Shown here piece after piece: positions 28,211-37,064 of a stretch of DNA of 64,000 nt; the first letter of the stretch is position 1, and each line of letters opens with the position of its first letter. The position numbers were made by a program, and so were the translations under genes. Below the pieces are notes generated by a model, which saw nothing but the letters and a program-made list of their open reading frames with translations, had not been told where the DNA came from and made no database searches. The stretch is from NCBI RefSeq assembly GCF_900626155.1, contig NZ_LR130844.1, forward strand, positions 350,186 to 414,185. Reading direction: 5' to 3'. Source of the stretch: Anaerococcus vaginimassiliensis. Lineage in GTDB: Bacteria; Bacillota; Clostridia; Tissierellales; Peptoniphilaceae.

Positions 28211-29091
28211 TAGATAAGGGCAAAGTATATAAATACTACAATAGCAAGGATTATTCTATAGATACCAAAAGGAATGAAGTCGTTGTTCCTGATATATTCC
28301 ATGAATTTCTTGATAACTATATAAGCTACTAGGAAACTTAGAACCATACCAAGAAGGATTAGTCCCCATTGATATCCACTAAATCCTGAGAAGTTCTTTA
28401 CTACTTTTAGGAGGGTTGCTCCAAGCATAGTTGGAATTGCTAGGAAGAATGAAAACTCTGCCGCAGCTGAACGTGACAATCCTAAGATCATTGCTCCCAT
28501 AATTGTAGCCGCTGACCTACTTGTTCCCGGAATCATTGCCAAAGTTTGGAAAAATCCAATAGCAAGTACAGTTTTGTAAGGAACCATGGCAATATTATCA
28601 TGCCTAAATCCTTTGTTGTTTCTATTTCTTTTCTCGACAAATATTATAATTAGGCCCCATATTAGGAGCATAGCTGCTACAACCATTGGATTAAAGAGAT
28701 ATTCATCTATTAGATCATCAAATAATAGACCCAATGCCATAGCTGGCAGGATTCCTACTATTACTCTTTTCCAAAGCTCCATTGTTTTTTTGTCTGGATG
28801 AGTTAACCTGTAATATGCTCTCGATTGCTTGTTTAAATTATCATAATTTTTAGGAAAGTATCTTTCAGTTTTTTCTAAATCCCAAGGGTTGAGTCTTTTA
28901 AAATAGATAACTACAACTGAAAGAATTGCCCCTAGTTGGATTATTACATTAAAGGCATTGGAAAAGCCTTCTGGTTCTAGTTTTACAAATTGATTTACTA
29001 AAATCAAGTGGCCAGTAGATGATACTGGCAAGAATTCTGTTACCCCTTCAACTATAGAAAGGATAAGAACTTTTAAAAAATCTACTATCAT
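28210..29091 (-). CDS. uppP: Undecaprenyl-diphosphatase UppP (BacA)
   Basis: The 293-residue integral membrane phosphatase recycles undecaprenyl pyrophosphate, the lipid carrier of peptidoglycan and other wall polymers, and gives low-level bacitracin resistance. The two active-site motifs are visible: EGVTEFLPVSSTGHLIL near residue 15 and PGTSRSAATIMGAMILGLSR around residue 184. About seven or eight helices are predicted. It overlaps ttcA by four bases (ATGA) and tag by one. The loop between the motifs (ERYFPKNYDNLNKQSR) is a little longer than in the shortest family members. Confidence 0.96.
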   Translation of the reverse strand: MIVDFLKVLILSIVEGVTEFLPVSSTGHLILVNQFVKLEPEGFSNAFNVIIQLGAILSVVVIYFKRLNPWDLEKTERYFPKNYDNLNKQSRAYYRLTHPDKKTMELWKRVIVGILPAMALGLLFDDLIDEYLFNPMVVAAMLLIWGLIIIFVEKRNRNNKGFRHDNIAMVPYKTVLAIGFFQTLAMIPGTSRSAATIMGAMILGLSRSAAAEFSFFLAIPTMLGATLLKVVKNFSGFSGYQWGLILLGMVLSFLVAYIVIKKFMEYIRNNDFIPFGIYRIILAIVVFIYFALI

Positions 29092-29897
29092 TCAAATTCC
29101 TCCATGAAAGAATGTTTTTCTCCTCCAATTTGATAACCTAAAACCATATCGCAATTTACATTCTCTGCTGATCTTAGGATTGACTTTTCTACATCTGGAT
29201 TGTCTTTTTTCAAATCACTTATTAACTCTTTTACTTTTTTTCTGGTGTAGGATTCGTTAGATTTTGTAACTGTACATGCACAGTTTAGGGCAACAAGATC
29301 TACATAGTCTCTCCACCTTTTTATGTCATCTTCGTGAGCATAGTATAAAGGTCTAATAAGCTGCATATCATCAAAGTTTTGAGCAACTAGCTTAGGTTTC
29401 ATTGTTTTAAAATTGCCAGCATATAAGACATTCATCATTGTTGTTTCAATTACATCATTCATATGATGGCCTAGTGCAACCTTGTTACAACCAAGCTCTT
29501 TTGCCTTGGCATAAAGAAATCCCCTTCTCATCCTTGCACACATATAACATGGATAATCTCCCTTGGTGATTGTCTCAGCTACTTCAAATACTTGTGAATC
29601 ATAAATATTCGCAGGAATTTTGAGGTAGGCTAAATTTTTTTCAAGCTGATCTCTATTTTCCTTATCATAGCCAGGATCCATACAGATATATTCTACATCA
29701 AATTTGACCTTGGAATGTTTATGTAGCTCTTCTATCAGTTTTGCCAAAAGTAGGGAATCTTTCCCACCGGATATGGCAACGGCTACCTTATCTCCTTCAT
29801 TTATTAGAGAAAATTCTTTGACTGCCTTTATAAAAGGAGACCAAATTTCTTTTCTATATTTTTTTATTATCGATCTTTCTATTTCTACAATATCCAT
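29088..29897 (-). CDS. ttcA: TtcA-like tRNA 2-thiolation enzyme (PP-loop ATPase)
   Basis: The 269-residue protein has the PP-loop VAISGGKDSLLLA, which adenylates the target base, and cysteine pairs CYMC and CAC (YPCYMCARMRRGF; ALNCACTV) that would hold the iron-sulfur cluster of the TtcA/TtuA family. HHMNDVIETTMMN is the conserved downstream block. In the family these proteins thiolate cytidine 32 of some tRNAs; I infer that role here. It starts on the last base of the preceding MBL hydrolase stop and overlaps uppP at its end, within a tight five-gene operon. Confidence 0.85.
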   Translation of the reverse strand: MDIVEIERSIIKKYRKEIWSPFIKAVKEFSLINEGDKVAVAISGGKDSLLLAKLIEELHKHSKVKFDVEYICMDPGYDKENRDQLEKNLAYLKIPANIYDSQVFEVAETITKGDYPCYMCARMRRGFLYAKAKELGCNKVALGHHMNDVIETTMMNVLYAGNFKTMKPKLVAQNFDDMQLIRPLYYAHEDDIKRWRDYVDLVALNCACTVTKSNESYTRKKVKELISDLKKDNPDVEKSILRSAENVNCDMVLGYQIGGEKHSFMEEFE

Positions 29898-30688
29898 TAT
29901 AACTCCACTATTTTAGAAGGCTCGTATCTCTCGCAAACCTCCAGTTTTATATCTTTGTTTGTATCAAGACCCATCTTAGTCAAATAATTGTCTACGGTTA
30001 GTCTTGAAAGTTCGGGTGTATTATTTGTATCTGACAAATGAGATAAAAATACGTATTCTTCCTTGCCCACTAAGGCATCTGCCAATGCCTCAGCTGATTG
30101 ATCATTGGATAAATGTCCCATATTTCCCATAACCCTTAGTTTGAGATTGTAAGGATAAGGACCAATCTTTAGTGCTTCAAGATCGTGGTTGGCCTCCATA
30201 TAGTAAATATCAGAGCCCTTTATCTCGTAGGCCATTTTCTCATCTACAAGACCTGTATCAGATAAGATGGTTACTTTTTTATTTCCTAGATAGAACACAT
30301 AGCCGCAAGGTTCATTGGCATCGTGATGGATAGCTATTGGCAAGATATCCATGGATTTAAAGTTGAGAAACTCATTCGTCTTAAATATTTTGATATTTTC
30401 TTCTTTTAATCTTTTCGCTTTTTGGGAAAATCCCCTCCATGTTCCAGCATTGGCATATATCGGAATATTAAATCTCTTTGATAAAACTCCTGCTCCTTGA
30501 ACATGGTCGTTATGCTCGTGAGTTAAAAATATAGCATCTAAATCAGATGCCTTCTCCCCAACTTTTGACATTAGACCTTCTATTTTCTTTCCTGAAAATC
30601 CAGCATCTATGAGAATTTTAACCCCCTTATGTTCTATAAAGGAACAGTTGCCAGAAGATCCTGATGATAGGGTTACAAACTTACTCAT
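29897..30688 (-). CDS. Metallo-beta-lactamase-fold hydrolase, YycJ/WalJ family
   Basis: The 263-residue protein opens MSKFVTLSSGSSGNCSFIEH, the hallmark of YycJ proteins, and carries the metal motif FLTHEHNDHVQGAG. Later ligands are in ILSDTG and FLSHLSDTNN. Family members are probable 5'-exonucleases or cell-wall/DNA-linked hydrolases, and in many Firmicutes lie beside walRK. Here the gene is instead in an operon with a HAD phosphatase (8-base overlap) and TtcA, so the WalRK link is not supported by position. The substrate is unknown. Confidence 0.88.
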   Translation of the reverse strand: MSKFVTLSSGSSGNCSFIEHKGVKILIDAGFSGKKIEGLMSKVGEKASDLDAIFLTHEHNDHVQGAGVLSKRFNIPIYANAGTWRGFSQKAKRLKEENIKIFKTNEFLNFKSMDILPIAIHHDANEPCGYVFYLGNKKVTILSDTGLVDEKMAYEIKGSDIYYMEANHDLEALKIGPYPYNLKLRVMGNMGHLSNDQSAEALADALVGKEEYVFLSHLSDTNNTPELSRLTVDNYLTKMGLDTNKDIKLEVCERYEPSKIVEL

Positions 30689-31502
30689 ATAGAGAAAAAT
30701 ACTCCCTAAGAAATTTAGCTATAGATGGCTCGTTATTGTCACCAATAACATAATCTGCCGCATCTTTAGCCTCTTTTTTCCCAGAACCCATGGCAACACC
30801 CACACCAGCAAGCTCTAGGCTTTTTACATCATTCATTCCATCGCCAAAATACATGACCTCTTCGCTATCCATATCAAGGATATCTAAAAGTTTTTTTAGA
30901 CTTTCAGATTTACCAGCATTTTTATTTAATATCTCCAAGATATGAACTTCATTTCTCATTAGCTTGTAATCTTTTTCAAGCTCTCTTTTATGTTTTTTAT
31001 ATATTCTATCTAAAACTTCTGGTTCTGCCGCGAGTGCTATCCTTGAAATTCCATCTTCTATATCGCTAAATTTTTCAAACTTTAACCAAGCAAGACCTAC
31101 TTGCTCTTGATCTACCAAAAAACCTCTATTAGGTTTCTCTTCATTAAGATAAAGATAGTTTTTGGTATGGATTGAAACTTGAACATCTTCTCCATCTAAT
31201 AGAGAAGTTATCCTGTTATAATCTTTCTCTGTTATTGGATTTGAAACTATAGCCTTGCCATCGGCGTTTCTTCTAATGAAAGCTCCAGTCCCGCAGATAC
31301 TATAATCATCAAAATCCATTAGACCTAAAGCTTGTCTCATCTTCCACATGGCATTAAAGGTTCTACCTGAATTTAGAACTACCTTTATGCCTTTATCTCT
31401 TAATTTTTTTATAACTTCTATATTTTCACTAATTATTTTTTTATCATCATTTATTAAAGTCCCATCGACATCAAATATAATTAACTTAATATTCTTCTTC
31501 AT
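30681..31502 (-). CDS. Cof-type HAD-superfamily phosphatase
   Basis: The 273-residue protein has HAD motif I DVDGTLINDD with the nucleophile Asp, motif II in LNSGRT, a large cap domain (residues ~85-190) of the Cof class, the lysine of motif III and motif IV MYFGDGMNDVKSLELAG. Such enzymes dephosphorylate sugar phosphates, FMN or similar small molecules; the target cannot be told. GGAGCATT precedes the ATG. It is the first gene of the operon leading to yycJ, ttcA, uppP and tag. Confidence 0.9.
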   Translation of the reverse strand: MKKNIKLIIFDVDGTLINDDKKIISENIEVIKKLRDKGIKVVLNSGRTFNAMWKMRQALGLMDFDDYSICGTGAFIRRNADGKAIVSNPITEKDYNRITSLLDGEDVQVSIHTKNYLYLNEEKPNRGFLVDQEQVGLAWLKFEKFSDIEDGISRIALAAEPEVLDRIYKKHKRELEKDYKLMRNEVHILEILNKNAGKSESLKKLLDILDMDSEEVMYFGDGMNDVKSLELAGVGVAMGSGKKEAKDAADYVIGDNNEPSIAKFLREYFSLYE

Positions 31503-31523
31503 AATGCTCCTTTAGTTTAAAAA

Positions 31524-31545
31524 AAGTGTAAGTTTCCCTACACTT
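31524..31545 (-). terminator. Hairpin in the leader of the HAD operon
   Basis: A 7-bp stem AAGTGTA/TACACTT (31524-31530 with 31539-31545) is followed on the minus strand by a run of T. It lies upstream of the HAD gene and downstream of the M18 gene, so it could be a second terminator or an attenuator in the HAD leader. Confidence 0.45.
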
Positions 31546-31609
31546 ATAGACTATATTATAATACTAGAAAAGGTGCGATATTCAATCTCCTGTAGGAGGA
31601 TTAGACAAA

Positions 31610-31640
31610 GAAAAAAGAGACCTACAATGTGTAAGTCCCT
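31610..31640 (-). terminator. Intrinsic terminator of the M18 aminopeptidase gene
   Basis: On the minus strand an 11-bp stem with a few G-U pairs (31616-31626 with 31630-31640) is followed by six T. It begins 18 bases past the M18 stop codon. Confidence 0.7.
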
Positions 31641-31658
31641 TTATATATTCCAATACTT

Positions 31659-33038
31659 TTAAATAAATTTATCTAAGAATGCTTTGTAAGCCTTGTAGGT
31701 CATATAAGCATCTGCTTTAGATAGTAATTCAACAGGTGCGTGCATTGAAAGCATAGCAACTCCCATATCTACAACTTCTGCTCCATATTCAGCTAAGATG
31801 TAGGCAATAGTTCCACCACCACCTTGGTCAACTTTACCTAGCTCAGCAGTTTGCCAAATAACTTCATTTTCAGCAAACAAATCTCTAATTTTAGCTAAGA
31901 ATTCTGGGTTTGCATCGTTAGATCCAGCCTTACCTCTAGCTCCAGTATACTTGCTCATTGCTACACCATATCCAACATAACCAGAGTTTAGTTTTTCATA
32001 AGCGTAGTCGTGATCTGGATCGAAAGCAGCTGTAACATCTGCTGATAGAACGTGAGATCTAGCCATGGCATGTCTTACCATAATATCTGAGTAGTTTTCT
32101 CTCTTTGAAAGAATTTCTGCAACCATATTTTCAAAGAACTTGGCAGTCATAGAAGTATTTCCTACAGAACCAATTTCTTCTTTATCTACAAATAAACCGA
32201 CTGCAGTTATCTTTGGATTGTCTACTTCAAGGATTGCCTTTAGGTTTGCGTATGAACAAACTCTATCATCTTGACCGTGTGATGCAATCATAGCTCTATC
32301 AAAACCAACGTCTCTTGCTTTAGCAGCAGGAACTATTTGAAACTCTGCAACTCTGAAGTCATCTTCGTCTAGGTTGTAGTTATCTTTTAGGTATTTAAGA
32401 ACTGATTTTTTGATTGGATCCTCATCATCCTTAAATTCATATGATGAATGTCCCATAACTATGTTAAGTGTTTCTGCTGTAACGCCTTCTGACATTTTCT
32501 TCTCATTTTGAGTTGCACCCAAGTGTGGAAGGATGTCGTTAATGTAAAATACTGGATCATCTTCCTTTTCACCAATAGAAACACTCACTTCTTTTCCATC
32601 TTTATCTATGAAAAATCCGTGAAGGGCAAGTTGAATAGTTGGCCATTGGAACTTCTTGATTCCGCCGTAGTAATGAGTTTTGGCATAAGCCATCTCTGCT
32701 TGTTCATAGATTGGATTTGCCTTCAAGTCTAATCTTGGTGCGTCCAAGTGGCTACCTACGATGTTCATTCCTTCTTCTAGGTCATCTCCTAGGACCATAA
32801 GAACAACTGATTTATTTTTGTTGTTAAAGTAAATTTTATCATTTTTCTTTACACCCTTATCCAAAGCTTCTTCCAAAGATAGAAAACCGTTTTCTTTGGC
32901 AGCTCGGATAATTTCAGTTGTCGCTTCTCTTTCGGTCTTAGCATTATTCAAAAATTGTTTATATTCTTCTGAATAATTATTAATTTTATCAAATTCTTCT
33001 GAATTGATATTTTGCCATACTGATCTTTTTTCATTCAT
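31659..33038 (-). CDS. M18-family aminopeptidase
   Basis: The 459-residue cytosolic metallopeptidase removes N-terminal residues from peptides. Metal and catalytic motifs are SHLDAPRLD (first His and catalytic Asp), FVDKEEIGSVGN (catalytic and metal Glu), the Asp of SADVTAAFDPDH and the late His of MLSMHAPVELL. The insert YAKTHYYGGIKKFQWPTIQLA is typical of the M18 (aspartyl/APE1-like) group. The start has a moderate ribosome site (GAGGTGATTAAAA). It is monocistronic, between a terminator and the divergent APC permease promoter. Confidence 0.93.
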   Translation of the reverse strand: MNEKRSVWQNINSEEFDKINNYSEEYKQFLNNAKTEREATTEIIRAAKENGFLSLEEALDKGVKKNDKIYFNNKNKSVVLMVLGDDLEEGMNIVGSHLDAPRLDLKANPIYEQAEMAYAKTHYYGGIKKFQWPTIQLALHGFFIDKDGKEVSVSIGEKEDDPVFYINDILPHLGATQNEKKMSEGVTAETLNIVMGHSSYEFKDDEDPIKKSVLKYLKDNYNLDEDDFRVAEFQIVPAAKARDVGFDRAMIASHGQDDRVCSYANLKAILEVDNPKITAVGLFVDKEEIGSVGNTSMTAKFFENMVAEILSKRENYSDIMVRHAMARSHVLSADVTAAFDPDHDYAYEKLNSGYVGYGVAMSKYTGARGKAGSNDANPEFLAKIRDLFAENEVIWQTAELGKVDQGGGGTIAYILAEYGAEVVDMGVAMLSMHAPVELLSKADAYMTYKAYKAFLDKFI

Positions 33039-33147
33039 TTTTAATCACCTCAATTATATATTAACACAAAATAATAAATAAATCTAGTTAAAATCGTTTT
33101 TCGATTATAGAATAAGACTATTGATTTATTAACAGTTTTTCTTGATA

Positions 33148-33285
33148 ATACGGTATCGTAGTACATGATTGTTATTTTATTTTCAAAATATTTTTCTTAT
33201 TTTTTCTGTTGACAAATCTTGAATTACTTGATACATTATATATGCATAGACTGTAAACATAATATTCATTATACGGTCATTATAC
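33148..33285 (+). promoter_or_regulatory. Promoter and repeated motifs upstream of the APC permease
   Basis: TTGACA (33209-33214), 17 bases and TACATT (33232-33237) form a good promoter. The motif ATACGGT occurs at 33148-33154, upstream of it, and again at 33271-33277, downstream. The second copy lies within an 11-base-period direct repeat CATTATAC (33267-33274 and 33278-33285). These flanking repeats look like regulator sites, but no family can be named. The rest of the 268-base gap is AT-rich and featureless. Confidence 0.55.
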
Positions 33286-33306
33286 ATAATTATCTAGGAG
33301 GGATTT

Positions 33307-34794
33307 ATGTCTGAAAAGAAAAAGAAAATGAGTATGAAAGCGTTAATTCTCATGATATTTACATCCGTTTTCGGATTTACAAATATCACAAGGTCATACT
33401 ACCTAATGGGTTATGCTTCTATTCCATGGTTTTTATTATCTGCGGTAACGTTTTTCTTACCATTTGCTTTTATGATTGCTGAGTTCGGTTCAGCATTTAG
33501 AAGTGCAGAGGGCGGTATTTATAGCTGGATGGAAAGATCATCTGGCGTGAAGTACGCATTTGTTGTTACTTTCATGTGGTTTGCATCATATGTTATCTGG
33601 CAAGTAAATGTTGGTACTGGTATTTGGGTAGTTTTGTCAAATGCGATATTCGGTGCTGATAAAACTCAAACTTGGTCAATATTAGGTCTTGATTCTGTAA
33701 AAACCTTGGGTATTTTAGGTATCCTTTGGATTATATTTGTTACTTATGTTTCTACAAAGGGTGTTGATAAGATTCAAAAGATTACATCAGTTGGTGGTAC
33801 AGCAGTTGCATCTATCAATGTATTCTTGTTTGTCGGAGGAATTTTAATTCTTATCCTAAACAAGGGTCAAATCCTAGAACCCCTTAACGCAACAGCTTTA
33901 GTTAAGTCACCTAACCCATCATATCTTGGTGGACTTCAAGTTCTATCATTTGTAGTTTATGCTATATTTGCTTATGGTGGAATTGAGGTAATCGGCGGAC
34001 TTGTAGATGAAACTGAAAATGCAGAGAAAAACTTCCCTAGAGGAATTAAAATAGCAGCTATAGTTATAGCTATTGGTTACTCTTTAGGAATTTTGATCTT
34101 TGGTACATTTACAAATTGGACCTTTGCTTATACAGAGTTTCCTACAGAAACTATAACTCTTGGTAATGTTTCATACGTTGGTATGAACCAAATGGGTTAT
34201 CAACTAGGTCTTGCCTTTGGTATGGCAGATGCAGCAGCTAAAACTGTAGGTGGAATTGTAGCTAGATTTATGGGAATATCAATGTTTTTAGCATTGACAG
34301 GAGCATTCTTCACTCTAACCTATTCTCCACTTAAACAACTTATAGGTGGAACTCCTGAAAAACTATGGCCAAAGAGCTTAGTCGAACAAAAAAACGGCAT
34401 GTATGTAAATGCTATGAAAGTTCAAGCTATAATAGTTATTGCAATCATGGCAATAGTTTCATTCGGTGGTGATAGTGCTCAACAATTCTTTGAAATTTTA
34501 GTAGCAATGACTAACGTTTCAATGACCCTACCATACTTTTTCATATCTTATTCTTTCCTAAGCTTTAAGAAAGATGAAACTATAGAAAAACCATTCGTTA
34601 AATTTAAAACTCTAGGCTCTGCCAAACTTGGAGTATTCGTAGTATGTACCCTAGTAGGTTTTGCAAATATCTTTACAGTAATAGAACCTGCTATATCTAG
34701 AGGCGACTACCTAACATCAATCATGTCAGTAGCAGGACCACTTATATTTACAGGACTTGCTCTTCTCATGTATAACAGAGCTAAAAACAAATAA
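33307..34794 (+). CDS. APC-superfamily amino acid permease (YjeM-like)
   Basis: The 495-residue protein has about 12 transmembrane helices and APC motifs: FGFTNITRSYYLMG in helix 1, EFGSAFRSAEGGIYSWM, and YGGIEVIGGLVDETENAEKNFPRG. The pattern is closest to the YjeM and glutamate/GABA antiporter branch. The substrate is presumably an amino acid or amine but is not readable from sequence. Its ATG follows GGAGGGATTT. A promoter with flanking repeats lies upstream and a shared terminator downstream. No decarboxylase is adjacent, so an antiport role in acid resistance is not supported by context. Confidence 0.85.
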   Translation: MSEKKKKMSMKALILMIFTSVFGFTNITRSYYLMGYASIPWFLLSAVTFFLPFAFMIAEFGSAFRSAEGGIYSWMERSSGVKYAFVVTFMWFASYVIWQVNVGTGIWVVLSNAIFGADKTQTWSILGLDSVKTLGILGILWIIFVTYVSTKGVDKIQKITSVGGTAVASINVFLFVGGILILILNKGQILEPLNATALVKSPNPSYLGGLQVLSFVVYAIFAYGGIEVIGGLVDETENAEKNFPRGIKIAAIVIAIGYSLGILIFGTFTNWTFAYTEFPTETITLGNVSYVGMNQMGYQLGLAFGMADAAAKTVGGIVARFMGISMFLALTGAFFTLTYSPLKQLIGGTPEKLWPKSLVEQKNGMYVNAMKVQAIIVIAIMAIVSFGGDSAQQFFEILVAMTNVSMTLPYFFISYSFLSFKKDETIEKPFVKFKTLGSAKLGVFVVCTLVGFANIFTVIEPAISRGDYLTSIMSVAGPLIFTGLALLMYNRAKNK

Positions 34795-34807
34795 TATTAG
34801 TAATAGA

Positions 34808-34841
34808 AAAACAAGGTAACATTCAATACTTACCTTGTTTT
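34808..34841 (+). terminator. Convergent terminator between the permease and GH13 genes
   Basis: A perfect 12-bp stem (34808-34819 with 34830-34841) with a 10-base loop is flanked by A and T runs, so it serves both converging genes. Confidence 0.87.
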
Positions 34842-34857
34842 TCCTTGCTAAACTTTA

Positions 34858-36507
34858 TTATTTAATTAGAGCAAAGCAAAAGTCATCTAGCAATAGATAC
34901 CTATCTTCAATCTTAATATCTTCGCTTGCAAATATTATTCCTCCATTACAGATTTCTTCTTTTATATTTTCTTTAGAGAAGTTAAAGTAAAGGCTAATTT
35001 TCTCATCTCCTAGCTTTCTTTCGTAGGCTATTATATTCTTATTTTCGCTAGTAATAGGCTCAAATTCACCATAGGTTAGGATATCTGAATATTTGGAGTT
35101 TTGCCTAAAGTCTATCATTTTTTTATAAAAGTTTAGGACTGAGTTTTTATCCTTTTCTTGGTCTGCGGCATTTACTTTTGGATTTTCGTAAGCCATGCCA
35201 AGCCAAGGTTTTACATTAGAAAATCCACCGTATCTTTCATTTGTCCAAGCAAATGGCACCCTTCCATTATCTCTTGACCTTAGATTTGTAAAGTCTAGGG
35301 CTTCTTTTTCGCTAAATCCTTCTTCTATAGCTCTTTTGTAGGAATCTATTGATTGAATATCGTGAAAATCATCTGCTGATTCTCTAACAAAGTTTTTCAT
35401 TCCTAGCTCTTGACCTTGGTAGATATAAGGAGTTCCTCTTAGGAAAAAGTAAATTGCAGCAAGCATTTTGATTGCCTTAATATTTTCGTCATTTTCCCTA
35501 AGGATCTTAGTTGTTGCCCTTGGTTGGTCGTGGTTTTCTATAAAGTTTGCTGACCAACCGTATTTTTGGATAGATTCTTGGCTATCAAATACCACTTTTC
35601 TAAAATCTTCTACTTCCCAGTCGACTCTCTTGTGCCAAGTTTCATCAATTACATCAAAGTTTGCGGGAATAAAGTCAAATACCATCGAGAACACGCCATT
35701 TTCTCCTATATATTTTTCATACTTATCATAGGAAAGTCCCGCAGTTTCTCCAACTGTCATAGAATCATGGATACTAAAGGTTTTATCTGAAAGTTTTTTA
35801 ATTAATTCTTCTACTCCATCTTGGTTACGGCCAAATTTAATCACAGAAACTCTACCGTCTGCCCCATCAGCTTCGCCACTTTTATAGGATGGATCTTTTT
35901 TAATATGGTTAATTGCATCCATCCTAAAGGCTGTAATTCCTTTATCTATCCAAAAATTTACTATCTTATATATTTCTTGTCTTAGCTTTGGATTTTCCCA
36001 ATTTAAATCTGGTTGTTCCTTAGCAAAGGAATGGAAATAATAGCAATCTTCACCATCTATTTTAGTCCAGGTTGATCCTCCAAAGATAGACCTCCAATTG
36101 TTAGGCTCACTTTCTCCCTCTCTAAAAATATAATAATCTCTATATGGACTATTTTTATCAGAAAGAGCTTTCTTAAACCAGTCATGTTCATTTGATGTGT
36201 GATTTAAAACAAGGTCCATCATGATTTTGATATTTCTTTTCTTAGCCTCAGCTACCAAATAGTCAAAGTCTGCCATTGTTCCAAACTCTTCGTTTACATC
36301 GTAATAATCTGATATATCATAACCATTATCCGCCATAGGCGATTTGTAGATTGGGCAAAGCCAAATCATAGTAATTCCTAATTCTTTAAGATAATCTAGC
36401 TTTTCAATAATTCCTCTAATATCTCCTATCCCATCATTATCAGAATCTTTAAACGACCTTGGATAAATTTGATAAACAATCTCCTCTTGCCACCACTTCT
36501 TTTCCAT
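34858..36507 (-). CDS. GH13 alpha-glucosidase (oligo-1,6-glucosidase / MalL-like)
   Basis: The 549-residue cytoplasmic enzyme has the GH13 barrel motifs DLVLNHTSNEHDWF, GITAFRMDAINHI (nucleophile Asp), MTVGETAG (acid/base Glu) and FIENHDQPRA (third Asp). The opening WWQEEIVYQIYPRSFKDSDNDGIGD is that of the oligo-1,6-glucosidase, trehalose-6-phosphate hydrolase and glucan-1,6-glucosidase group. The Val after the nucleophile block that marks alpha-1,6 enzymes was not reliably placed, so linkage remains uncertain. Monocistronic, with no adjacent sugar importer. It probably clips isomalto- or malto-oligosaccharides taken up elsewhere. Confidence 0.87.
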   Translation of the reverse strand: MEKKWWQEEIVYQIYPRSFKDSDNDGIGDIRGIIEKLDYLKELGITMIWLCPIYKSPMADNGYDISDYYDVNEEFGTMADFDYLVAEAKKRNIKIMMDLVLNHTSNEHDWFKKALSDKNSPYRDYYIFREGESEPNNWRSIFGGSTWTKIDGEDCYYFHSFAKEQPDLNWENPKLRQEIYKIVNFWIDKGITAFRMDAINHIKKDPSYKSGEADGADGRVSVIKFGRNQDGVEELIKKLSDKTFSIHDSMTVGETAGLSYDKYEKYIGENGVFSMVFDFIPANFDVIDETWHKRVDWEVEDFRKVVFDSQESIQKYGWSANFIENHDQPRATTKILRENDENIKAIKMLAAIYFFLRGTPYIYQGQELGMKNFVRESADDFHDIQSIDSYKRAIEEGFSEKEALDFTNLRSRDNGRVPFAWTNERYGGFSNVKPWLGMAYENPKVNAADQEKDKNSVLNFYKKMIDFRQNSKYSDILTYGEFEPITSENKNIIAYERKLGDEKISLYFNFSKENIKEEICNGGIIFASEDIKIEDRYLLLDDFCFALIK

Positions 36508-36571
36508 AAACTCTCCTTATCTATTCTTTCTTTGCTCCATTATACTATTTTTTATGAAAGTAGATGAAAAA

Positions 36572-36600
36572 AATCCGAAATTCCCAAGGAATTCCGGATT
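36572..36600 (-). terminator. Intrinsic terminator of the M20/DUF3100 operon
   Basis: A stem of 12 pairs out of 13 (36572-36584 with 36588-36600) with a 3-base loop is followed on the minus strand by seven T. It starts 12 bases after the last stop of the operon. Confidence 0.88.
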
Positions 36601-36611
36601 ATCATAAGTTT

Positions 36612-37064
36612 TTAGAATATGCTCATAAAGAAATCGCCTAGTAAAGATGAAATGAGGAAGGTTCCTATGATAACAAAGATAGAAACTATTATTCCTCTCG
36701 CTCCAACCTTCTTGAAGGCTCCCCAATCTTTTCCGATTATAATTCCAGCATAAGCTAGAATTGGGGTTATTATTGCGTTTATACTTATATTGTCAACACT
36801 TTTAACTACAAAATCTGATACAGGTGAAATTGGACTTGCTATAAATATAGCTATTATAGAAATCCACAACACTGCTGATATCTTCTTTGCTGGAACAACA
36901 TAAGATAAGAAATATCCTACTAGGGTTATTAAAGTAAGTATTAACATTCCAGCAAGGGAGCCGCCCAAGCTTTCTTCACCCAAAATATTACATATGGTAC
37001 AAGATATTATTGTAAACAACAGCGATACTACAAGAGCTGGCATATCTGATTTAAATTTTTGCAT
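36612..37064 (-). CDS. Small multi-pass membrane protein, partner of the DUF3100-like protein
   Basis: The 150-residue protein has about five hydrophobic segments and no charged catalytic motif. It begins directly after the stop codon of the DUF3100-like gene (TAA then ATG, no gap) and has its own GGATAAATAA ribosome site. The glycine-rich stretch GGSLAGMLILTLITLVGY and the repeated IG/GD turns suggest a transporter half. The pair with the 263-residue neighbour probably forms one two-part carrier for the substrate or product of the M20 hydrolase. This is inference from gene order; I cannot name the family with certainty. Confidence 0.6.
   Translation of the reverse strand: MQKFKSDMPALVVSLLFTIISCTICNILGEESLGGSLAGMLILTLITLVGYFLSYVVPAKKISAVLWISIIAIFIASPISPVSDFVVKSVDNISINAIITPILAYAGIIIGKDWGAFKKVGARGIIVSIFVIIGTFLISSLLGDFFMSIF

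Noticed and set aside
31584..31602. Hairpin AATCTCC-TGTA-GGAGGATT between the M18 and HAD genes
   Set aside because: Short imperfect stem without a T tract; the apparent ribosome-site-like GGAGG is on the plus strand with no gene following.
36517..36726. Open frame of 69 codons on the minus strand overlapping the end of the 150-residue membrane gene
   Set aside because: It runs through the terminator hairpin and is in another frame of a better-supported gene, with no ribosome site.
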